Below are positions 54,824-64,000 of a stretch of 64,000 nucleotides of DNA, piece by piece. A program made the translations under genes and the position numbers. Position 1 is the first letter of the stretch. Every line of letters starts with the position of its first letter. Origin of the DNA: Kudoa neothunni (lineage: Eukaryota; Cnidaria); NCBI GenBank assembly GCA_964304625.1, contig OZ199839.1, positions 5,890,001-5,954,000 on the forward strand. The letters are read 5' to 3'. The notes under the pieces were generated by a model. It searched no databases. It saw only the letters and a program-made list of their open reading frames with translations, and had not been told where the DNA came from.

Positions 54824-56770
54824 CAGTGGTCTCCAAACTTTCTGAGGCTAGGGCCACATTGGTTTGTTGATATATTACTCCGAGAGCTGCATTAAAAATT
54901 TTAACAAAAAATTTAAAAATCTAAATAAATGTAAAAGAAACAATAATAAGTTTATTTTCCTTTGTGTGAAGAGTTATGTTGTTTCAGAACTAATATAATA
55001 ATATCCCATCGCGGCGTGAACCTGGACATCCTTATCGTCAATATGGAATTAAGGTGATCGTCTTACGACTGTGTTCTGAATGCGGATTTCACATATTCCA
55101 TTTTTGAAAATGTCTTCTCGCACAATTAAGTTGTGACAAGTATTGAAATATATTTATTGGGAAAAGATAAAAAATTCGGAAAATCACGACGAGGCAAAAG
55201 CTTATAAAATTATAATAAATTGTTTTCATTAAATTTACATTTGTATATTTCATTTGTAACTCCACAGTTAATTGATCGATGTGACATCAAAAGAATCTTC
55301 GAATTTTAAAATATTCGAGAAAAATGTCTCAATATCTTTGAAACGCTCATCAAACTGCTGCATTAAATTGGAATGAGTGTCTTGGGTGACAACAGTTGGA
55401 AAAGATACTTTACTTTGTTGAGCGTATTTTTCGCAACTTAAAAAATGAGTGAAAAAATTATTATTTAATTTTGAATTAAATAAAATAAATTTCTGTCTAA
55501 GTTCATAAAATAATTAATGAAAATCGTTTATTAACAATGTTTCGCCTTGCAATTTAACATTGAAATCATTCAGTTGTACTGTCAAATCGGCAAAAAAGCC
55601 AATCATCATTTTTAAACAAATTTAGAGGATTATTATGTTCAGTAAGAAAAAAAACCAATTTCCGCCCCTAAGTCAAAGAATCGGCGTAAAACATTTCCAC
55701 AACTAGGCCTCCTCACATTTGCGTAATATGGAAAATCCGGTTATTCTGCATTTTAATCTTTTAAAAATTCCTCAAATTTTCCATGTTGGAGTCCAAGTAA
55801 CCGGATAAAATTAACAGTGGATACAACAGTATTTAATATTGATGACAGGCCCATCTTCTTTTCACAGAGAGCTTGTCGATGAATAATACATTGAAGCGCC
55901 AAAGGTTTTTGTCCAAGTTAGCCTTTTGTTTTTTCACTCATATTTCAACACGAACAGTAGTGATGCATATAAGTATATTCCAGGTTAGGTTGAAATTTTG
56001 AAATGACTTTTCAAACTCGTTAAATAGATCGAATCACGTTGTAGTTCCTTACAATTTTATGTACAGAGAGGAGTTCCTCTGTAATTTTCAACTCGATACT
56101 TACCCCTCTAATGAAAAATAAAAGTTTCGTGGTTTGTGAAATATCAGTGGATTCATCCAGCGTGATAGAAAATCAGACAAATTCTTTTATTTTATCTCGT
56201 AATATCGAAATAACATTTTCATAAATATTCTCCACTCTACGACTTATTGTGTTTGCTGAAAGATTTATCTCAGAAAATGAGCTGGCATTTTCCTGACATA
56301 CATCGTTCAACACGTCCTTTAGAGCTTCCTTGGAAATTTTGCCATCAGAAAATGGTTTTCGTTTATTGACTAATAAATAGGCAACGCGAAATCCAGCTCT
56401 TGTAGATGATTCATCTTCATGGGCAATTTTTTTGATGATCAATTAGCTCGACAAAAAATTATTTTTCAGTATTCTGAACTTCTCAGTACGTAAAATTCAA
56501 TTGTATTTTGAATACTACGACGAATGTTTTGTCTCGTAATATTTGCGAATATTAAATTCTTTCGGTACTGAGATAGTGTTGTCACAAATAACACGTATTT
56601 CTTAGTTTCCTTATTTAGAAACAAAGTAATCTGTATTTCACTTATCGTTAAATATTCGGCACTTAAGGTCGATTTTTCTCTTTCTTCCATAAACCACCAT
56701 TTTTACACGATAAATCAGAGAGCCATAGCTCGTGAAAACAAACATAGATCATCGAGAATGATTGAAAACC
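54824..56770 (-). mobile_element. hAT element relic in duplication copy C
   Basis: Copy of the relic at 35741, starting with the same hAT-type end CAGTGGTCTCCAAACTTTCT. Minus-strand transposase text includes EREKSTLSAEYLTIS and LFVTTLSQYRKN (56466-56690), then VAYLLVNKRKPFSDGKIS, FSEINLSANTISRRVENI and DKIKEF (56173-56442). This copy keeps one longer open stretch than copy A. It is still broken in several places and is not expected to be active. Confidence 0.75.
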
Positions 56771-57688
56771 CAAATTGCTACACAAGTCATTTAACAATCA
56801 TTTAATCAATAAAAGATTCTATATTTAAATTAAAACTTGGATATTGTCTGACAAAATAACGATTTTTTGTAAGTATATCTTTAAATATTGTAATATTTGT
56901 AACATGAATAAAGCGTAATATTATTATACGAGTATCGAGAATGCAAGCTTTACAATGTTTATGATTATGTTTAATAACAATAGCAATTATTAAAAAAAAC
57001 TTAAATATGTAGAATTGTATAAAAAATAACTAAGGTTAGTAGGTTATATGTATAAAGTTAAGACAATATAAATTTTTACCCATGTTTTATTAATCACGTC
57101 AATATGCAATTATAAATAAAATATAATACGTTGTTATAATGATTCCTACTTAATAATTATTTAATTATTTGATAAATGAATATATTTAACACTTTAAATG
57201 AAAAAAGGGCCAAATATATATTTTTATAAGAGAAAAATACAACTGCATCATTTCTAATTAATTTATGAATATGCTAATTAACTTGGATTATTTTAATTTA
57301 TCTATGTTTAATAATTTATTTTTAGTACATTATTTGATAAATATTATTGTTATATAATATATATATACAGAATGTTTAGTAAATATATGTTATTAATATA
57401 TATTAAACATGAACAAACGATATTAAGTTAAGAAATAATAATTTACTACTCAATGATTTAATAGATTCATTTTATATAAGTTGATATTTAAAATTATCCA
57501 ACTTTTCGAGATCAAATAAATATTAAAGAATTTAACCTATTTTATTATTACGTTTATTTAAAAAGAAATAGTCGTTTATCAACGTTAATTTTGTAAGATG
57601 AAAATTTTCTTAATAAGTTTCTTATAAATGATATTACATGGATTTTTACACTTTAATGATTTTTAAAAAATTTAATAAATTCATATAA

Positions 57689-58750
57689 CCCTCTAGAGCA
57701 CGCGTGGGGTCTTTTAAAACCCACGATGAAAATGATGAAAATAAAAAGTTTTATTTAATAATATAATTATCGTCTAAAAAAACAATTGTCACATAAAACT
57801 TTAGAATATTTTTTGCAAGCATTGAATTTTGATTGCGTTTTACGATCATTTAGCCTGAAACATACGACATCTTCTTCTGTATGAAGCAGTAGTTATTTGT
57901 TCACATTCTTTTATTTTTGCCACATCTACATTAATATTATTATTTAATTTATTTATTTAAACTTTTGCGATTCATTTAATGCTCTAGCAATTGTGTTGCT
58001 AACGATTTTAAGAATTCTTTTCTCAGAATATTTTTCTTCGTATGTAAACAATAAATTACATATTAATTAATTAAAACTACATCTAGAAGTGTATGAAATA
58101 TTACTGCTGACCATCATTTGGATGTTCCATATTTAGAATAATTGATGCACATTTGGTCGATTATGTCTACAACTCCTTTGGTGGAATTATAAAATGAAAT
58201 CATTTCAAAAATTTTTTGAGAATGATTTGAATAGATTACTAGTTTTTGGTGAAAAGAACTCAATAAAATGACGGATTTGTTTTTTTTTTTCGCAGCGTAC
58301 GGCGGCAATGTAAAATCATTGGTAACGCCAAACATGGATGAATATACGTCTCTTGTCTTCGATGGTAGAATTCCCGAAGGAATCTCCTTTTTATTTTTTC
58401 TGATGGTCCCACATGCAGTGATACCACGTTTCAATATTTTTTCGAAGAGCGAAACTGATGTAAAACAATTATATACCGTGACGTCTCTACCAGAACATAA
58501 TATTGGTTCTACTAATTGCAGTACTAAATTTTTCAGTGAGTTAACAACCTTATAAATGTCAACATTTTGAACACCTAAGCAAACCTCAATATTTAATGTA
58601 TAAAATTTTTTAGCGTCAATCAATAAAATTTTTTACGCCACATTTTGCAGGCTTTAACGATATGTATTGTTTAAAAATACAGTTGCCTCCGAACGCACAA
58701 TGTATTTCGTCAATTGTTAAATATTCTTTTAGAGTTTAATATATTAGGAA
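57689..58750 (-). mobile_element. piggyBac transposase relic in duplication copy C
   Basis: The terminus CCCTCTAGAGCACGCGTGGG begins at 57689. The minus strand encodes the catalytic half of a piggyBac transposase: LTIDE (first Asp) and KPAKCGVKNF at 58630-58740, then DAKKFYTLNIEVCLG, EPILCSGRDVTVYNCFTS, KRGITACGTIRKNKKEIP and FYNSTKGVVDIIDQMC (58114-58623). In active enzymes the second catalytic Asp is in DNFFTS; here the position reads YNCFTS, so it has been lost. A stop also separates the first block from the rest. The N-terminal half does not continue in this orientation. Confidence 0.8.
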
Positions 58751-59530
58751 ATTTTATTTTATGCGGCCAGTAACATCTCTAATTTTAAATAATCTATCAT
58801 CAGACGACCCCAATGGTATTAAAGAAACATTCGCAAACCGAAGACAAGTTTCAAAAACTTAAATCTATGTTCGACAAATTCTTTCTCGCAAATGGGAATC
58901 AAAAGATATCATATGATCAGAATTCATTCCTATTAGTTAAAATAGATGGTGACTATTTTCACTCCCTCGTACATGCGCGGAGGATTAAAGCATTACCTCT
59001 ATATGTGCTTTTTCTCATTTATTAGTTGTTGCAGAAAAATACTAATGACCAAAAATGATAAATAATATTTTTTGAAAAATGAATAAAATGATAAAAATAT
59101 TTATTTCTACCTTTTAATAATCAACAAAGTTTTTTTTAATTGTTTTAGTCTTCCTTTTACTTAAATGGAACGAAAATTGAAATTATATGAGTTTAAATTT
59201 TTTTCAATTTTTTGATTTATGGAAAGTTTGGTTTTATTCTTGTATTGATCTTTTAATTTTTTTTAGACTCTTGTTTAATTCGTTGTACAGACTATCATTA
59301 AGTGTATTTAATCAATCCAATATTTCCGAAATAATTGTTTTTTATTTTTAACATTGATTTCAAATGTATATTAGTTGGTAAGACATTCAAGCCGATATTT
59401 TGTGAATCGATACTGGGGGGAGTTATAGTTGTTGAAATATCGTCGTCTGTTTGTTGCACACATTATTATCCGCGAATATATCATTGTTTGTATGACCACC
59501 TTCCAATGTACATAAAATCGTTAAAATTAT
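58740..59530 (+). mobile_element. Possible opposite-strand piggyBac fragments
   Basis: Plus-strand pieces look like other parts of a piggyBac transposase: SDDPNGIKE and DKFQKLKSMFDKFFLANGN (58790-58930, compare the DDKxxKxRPLxDxxN region) and, after an interruption, LGGVIVVEI and YYPRIYHCLYDHLP (59413-59510, compare LGGSVVLEL and FDNFFTS). They are head-to-head with the minus-strand relic, suggesting either an inverted rearrangement or a second element. Similarity is weak and judged by eye. Confidence 0.35.
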
Positions 59531-60460
59531 AGAATTAAACTTTGCAATTCAATGTTTTCATTGGAGGGAATATTGTTGAAAAAATATACAATCGCACTTG
59601 TATACATTAGCATTAAATGTAATCATTGCTGAACCAGATACGATGTGCACCAAGAACATGTTTTTTAAATTACAAATTTATAATAATTTCAGATCTTGTA
59701 ACTCTCTAATTTGATGTTCTCCGCAACAAAAATTGACAAACGATTCATTACTGCCAAAGTACCAATATCATCAATTTTGTTCTTCATATGAATCAGATCA
59801 TTTTTAAATAAATCATCACTACGGAAGGTCTTACAGTAATTGAGTATTGAATTGACTTAGTGAATTAACGATGACTTTAACATAAAATTTTTTATCTTTC
59901 CATTCTTTTGTTCAATCCAGTTATTTGTATTTGAACCAGATGTAAGATCATCGAGAAGATGGAAATAAGTCCACATGTTTTGAATATTAATCCAGTTTTT
60001 CCCCAATATTGAAAATATGTTGGATTTGTCGAATATATTTCATTCAAAATGAAATAAAATGAAAAACCATTAACAGAATATATTAATTTTTATTTGATTT
60101 TCAAATAAAGTTTTTAAACTATCAGATGAAGAGAATCATTTGTTGAATAAATCGTGGCCTTCTGAACTCATTACGCGCAAAACTAATAAACCACACAAAG
60201 ATATATTCACATGGGTTTTTTTAGCAATTATTATATAACAATTATTCTATTTCTAAGACACAAAAGTTGGCTTCAAATTGTTTTATGGAGTAAATGACTA
60301 TAATTTCTACGATAGATAATAATTGACATACGATTTTAGAAGCCAATTAAAAAATATATTTTAGCGTTCGCGGCTATTAATATTTATTTGAAATGACTAA
60401 TATAAGAGTACAAGCACATATAGAGGTAATGCTTTAATCCTCCGCGCATGCACCGAGGGA
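58963..60460. repeat. Inverted repeat pair, arms of about 46 bp
   Basis: The left arm 58963-59008 (TCCCTCGTACATGCGCGGAG onward) and the right arm 60414-60460 are nearly perfect reverse complements over about 46 bp, including AGGATTAAAGCATTACCTCT. They enclose about 1.4 kb. They could be terminal inverted repeats of an element inserted into the piggyBac-like text on the left. Exact target duplications were not identified. Confidence 0.7.
59690..60050 (-). mobile_element. Mutator-like (ZSWIM-type) transposase trace
   Basis: A minus-strand reading shows ILGKNWINIQNMWTYFH, LTSGSNTNNWIEQKNGKIKNFM and then a decayed helix-rich tail. The TNNxxExxNxxxK pattern is typical of the C-terminal part of Mutator-like transposases and ZSWIM proteins. 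It lies inside the inverted-repeat pair at 58963/60460 and may be the coding relic of that element. Short and degraded, so moderate at best. Confidence 0.4.
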
Positions 60461-60559
60461 GCGCAAATCAGGGTTACAGCAGATTAGTGAAAAAAGTACC
60501 AAAAGTTAATCCGCGAAAATAAGAGATTAATTGGGAAAAACGAAATTTTTTAAAATGTT

Positions 60560-62600
60560 TTTTAATTTATCTAAATGAAATTGTTTCATTACAGTTATCT
60601 TCATAAACGTTTGTCTCTATGAACGCTGTTACTAAATTTTCTACTGGGTTCCATTTTGTACAATCTGAATTATAAAATAAACTTTTCGAATAAATCAAGC
60701 TGTTTAATGTTTCGGTCTTCATTAACGATATATTTTTCATTTTTATTATGTTCAGTTGGGAAAATATTCTTTCGGCACATGCAGAAGAATGAGTTAATGA
60801 GAGCAAGCTCATCATTAGTTTTGAAATTAATGGATATTTAGGCGCTTTGCCAATTCTTGTTTCTAATACATCGTACAAAAATTCGTCAGGATCACTTATA
60901 GAAAAGAAATTTTAGTCTTCGAGAATTAATTATCTCCAATAATTTCCACATTGCTGTAGTCTTCATCCGATATAATATTGGGGAATCTTACTACAAGGGG
61001 TATGATATTATGATAGACTCAGGCTTACCTTCATTTACGTTACTTGAATCCATTGCCTCGAAAAATTCAATCTCGTTAAATGAATTACTGTATTGAAAAC
61101 GATCATATAATTCATTTGTTAAGGAAGTATAGAAACTAAATATATTTATTTTATATTGGAGATATTCTTGCGAATTTATTATGGAAGAATTCATTGTATA
61201 GATGCAAATCACCCTGGATTCGCGATAAACATTATCTAATGGAAGATAATTTGAAGAGCTATTTTATGAATATTCCAAATATACATATTTTTAATTATTT
61301 CTCTTTTCATAAATAAGCTGATAATGACTTTAATGTAAAACTGATTGAAATTTTTAGCTTGTGTATTCAAAAGTTTTCGGATTGGAATTCAAGATTATGT
61401 TTGTTCACTACTAGGAGTATAAGGTTTAAGAATTCAAAATACATATGTTTTATTAATTTTTCTGATTCAAAACCATTACCTGATACTGCAGTAGCAAAAA
61501 ACATTTTATGTGCATTCCATTGATCGAGTATTCTAGCGACGACTTGTTCTAGTGACAGCCATCTTGTGCTACAAGGGCGTAATATCTTTCTAGGACAAAT
61601 ATCCATTATCTTTTGAAATTCCTTGTATTCACTCAAATGTTGGGGGTATTTCAAAAAATATGTGTAAAAATTTCTAGCTAAATCTTTGAACTCGTTTGAA
61701 TGTTTATGACATGCTTTAGAAGCACATAAATTTACTGATTGACAAATGCAACCTTTCACGTAAAGCGGAGGAATTATTTGTTTCAGTAAACTCTGGACAC
61801 CACCTTTTTTACTCATCGTAACGTTCGCATTGCCACTGACAAATCCGATAAGAATGTGAATGAAGATATTATTAGTTTGAAAAAAAATTTATCTATGATT
61901 CAAAAGTTCCTTTGTCAGTACAATTTGTTATCTCCAATGTGACAAAATATTTGTCCATTGTCTTCTTAACATTGACATCATAATATCGAGTTACTAAAAC
62001 TAGTTGTTTAGTTGTGGATATATCTGTGGTTTTATCCATTATTAATGAAAATTTAGTTGTTTATAATTTTGAAATTAACCCCTAACGGCTACCCATTGGA
62101 TTCGCGCGTCCACCCCCTATTATTTTGTTGTAAAACCTGTTATAATTTGTGTAATTTCGCCAAACCATTAACTTATTTTATTATGTCGGTCGGTAGATAA
62201 TGCTTTTTTAAAAATGTAGATGAAATTCTGACGAATATACACAAAATTTAACATGCATAACAACAAAATTTATAAACAAAATAATATAAAGATGGGCGCA
62301 TGTGACTGAAGGTTATCCTTTAACGATTAAGTTTTTTAAGTAATCTTTCCCATAAATATGACGAAAAACACATTTTTCTTTCGTTAGAGCACATTTTATA
62401 TCGTTGCGAATAGCAGAATCTCCACAAACATTGGCAAATGATCCGAGATTGACAGCGGTAATTCTCTTCCGCAACAAAGGTACATAATTTCAATTCTGCT
62501 TTAAATATTTTTCGAGAATATACAACTGAACTGTTTAATTCTATATAACTATCTATTCTCATATTGTTTGTGTATTGTCTCATATTTCTTAAATGCTGTC
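60560..62600 (-). mobile_element. hAT transposase relic, long
   Basis: Minus strand, reading from high to low coordinates: KAELKLCTFVAEENYRCQS (62320-62583); GGVQSLLKQIIPPLYVKGC, SVNLCASKACHKHSNEFKDL, ILRPCSTRWLSLEQVVARIL and QWNAHKMFFATAV (61367-61816); then the C-terminal dimerisation part YPLISKLMMSLLSLTHSSAC, AERIFSQLNIIKMKNISLMK (60567-60878). This is the usual order of a hAT transposase (aLKAEI, HSLHLCASKACxKLP, LRPCxTRWLSLE, ERxFSxxN). Pieces are in different frames with stops between, so it is dead. It belongs to a different hAT branch from the relics at 29170 and 35741. Confidence 0.8.
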
Positions 62601-63454
62601 CGGTTGCTACATGTCTTTCGATATTTGAAATACTACAGAAACTTCATATTTACACACTGTGCCGAAAATTTTCTCCTTGTTATCCATGTTCATATCAATC
62701 CACTGGATAAAACTTCGATTTTCCAATCATTCTCTTCTTACTTTGTGTTCATAATCTTTTTATATTTTTTTTGGTGTTACTTATCTTATATCGGTTTCGT
62801 TTCCACAGTTGTTATCGTTTTGATTAAAGGCCATAAAGATTCACTAACCCAAAAAATATTACATTATTTATAACACAATAAAAGTTAAAAAACTTAATCC
62901 AACTTGTTGAATGCAAAAACTAGTAGTAAATTATTAAGACGCGCGCTACTAAGAATGAATTTGAACGTTAAAATAGGTGTTTGTGTATAAAATTTTTTCC
63001 CAATCGAATTTTGGATATTGTATTCTTCTCCACTTCGTATTCGTTTCATTTAATTATTTCCAGGTATCAATGATAGCTTTTATTAAAAAAAAATAATTTA
63101 TTAACAATTCCCCTGGTTAGAAATGTGTAAAATTAACATTTTAAGGAATTTTTTTAGCGACAATTAAATTTGATGACTCTTTCGAGCCAGATTTTTTTTC
63201 TTTAAGAAAAATTTAAACCCCTAAAGTATAAAACATGCAGGCAGAATACTTAATTCTGTGAAGTAAATGAGCTAATTTCCCATGTATAAGATTAAATATA
63301 CATTGGGATTACATGGAATTGATTTGGCCATGAAATAAAAGAACTTTTCATTAAAAACAGTAAATAGATAACATTCTCGTGATCGGAAACTCATTAAACA
63401 TGTAAATGAAGGCAAAATATTCTTAGATTTATAAAATTTTGTTAAATGATAATA
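62601..63454. other. Intergenic, no gene seen
   Basis: AT-rich sequence between the hAT relic and a Tigger-like element. It may include the outer end of the hAT element. Nothing is recognised. Confidence 0.45.
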
Positions 63455-64000
63455 CATTAAAGTCTCGATATTGCGAGGTTCGATGTAAGGAAGTCTTTAT
63501 ATTTTACAAAATTCTGTAACTAGCATTGTAACCTTTTCGATGTATATTGTCTTTTACACTAGCTTTATACCCGAAAATGCGATGTAATATTTAAAAAATG
63601 TACTTTTAGTAAAATTCAGGGCCTTACTATTAGGCAGTGGTTACTTCAAATTTTAATCCGATGAATCCACTAAATAACACATTCGAACTTTCGATATTGT
63701 GATATTTGAAAAACATTATCATAAAAAATTGGAACTATTCAACATTATGTTTCAATTATCTCAACCTGACATGCCAAAAAATACCCTATACCGGCATAGA
63801 ATATCATAAATTCTTTTATTGTGAGTTTTATTCAAATTAAATTTAGTTATTCCTTTCTGAATAGAATTTTATCTAATAAATTTGATATATTGAACTTCAA
63901 TGTTGTTTCTCTCAATAAAGGAATTACAAATAAAAAATCTTCCCAACCTCAAATTGAGTTGTATGACTGGATTGTATCAGAACTCTAAAAAAGACAAATA
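63455..64000 (+). mobile_element. Tigger/pogo-like element, cut by the window end
   Basis: It starts CATTAAAGTCTCGATATTGC after TA and is closely similar to 51393 onward (shared phrases such as CGATATTGCGAGGTTCGAT and AATCCGATGAATCCAC). The right end is outside the window. Confidence 0.65.

Larger units (their letters stand above)
50868..58287. repeat. Segmental duplication, copy C
   Basis: Second copy of the 33050-39224 unit, holding Kunitz gene C, the same hAT relic and a longer stretch of the same piggyBac relic. It differs by a 1.26-kb Tigger-like insertion at 51393-52652 and by small indels. The 3' half of the Kunitz gene and its 3' flank are almost unchanged from copy A. Confidence 0.85.

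Noticed and set aside
33050-58287. Blocks A and C as two haplotypes rather than a duplication
   Set aside because: Both lie in one contiguous sequence with different neighbours and a third related copy between them; a misassembly is still possible but is not the simplest reading.
58268-58555. 95-codon plus-strand frame
   Set aside because: It is antisense to the piggyBac transposase core, which has clear family motifs.
62568-62873. 101-codon hydrophobic plus-strand frame
   Set aside because: Lies over the edge of the minus-strand hAT relic in T-rich sequence; composition alone explains the hydrophobic text.

Overview
The window is eukaryotic DNA: very AT-rich, with spliced genes whose introns are mostly about 40-75 nt with GT-AG ends, and long gene-poor stretches packed with dead DNA transposons. 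Gene content is animal-like: TMEM245, an AAMP-type WD40 protein, phosphoglucomutase 1, a myotubularin and multi-Kunitz secreted proteins. A universal-stress-protein gene is also present; in animals this family is known from cnidarians and some other invertebrates. Tiny introns, low GC, secreted Kunitz proteins and hAT/piggyBac/KRBA2-like debris would suit a reduced parasitic animal such as a myxozoan. That placement is inference, not shown by the sequence.

Layout. 1-3145 is AT-rich with no gene. 3146-14932 is a compact cluster: TMEM245 (-), then divergently AAMP-like, USP and PGM1 (all +); one AAMP intron is unusually long (2.6 kb). 15-25 kb is mostly empty apart from a small possibly myristoylated protein gene (18.1-18.6 kb, -), a Tigger-like element and a GC-richer patch. 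25228-27797 (-) is a myotubularin whose catalytic arginine position holds glutamine. 28-33 kb holds a dispersed repeat, a FAM200/ZBED5-like hAT remnant and a hAT-type non-autonomous element with an exact 8-bp target duplication.

The most interesting part is 33-58 kb. Three paralogous genes (A 34121-35493, B 39815-about 41190, C 53203-54575) encode secreted proteins with five Kunitz-type domains, one exon per domain, every intron in phase 1. A and C lie in copies of a roughly 6.2-kb segmental duplication that also carries a hAT and a piggyBac relic; a Tigger-like element sits only in copy C. Some introns are identical in all three genes, while the coding patch matching the protease-binding loop differs strongly between copies, including the P1 position of domain 2 (Gly, Glu or Lys). 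This looks like a family whose binding loops change faster than its introns.

From 41 to 64 kb the rest is transposon debris: Tigger/pogo, piggyBac, hAT, a Mutator-like trace, and a KRBA2-type integrase fossil at 48-50 kb. No tRNA, rRNA or CRISPR array was recognised.
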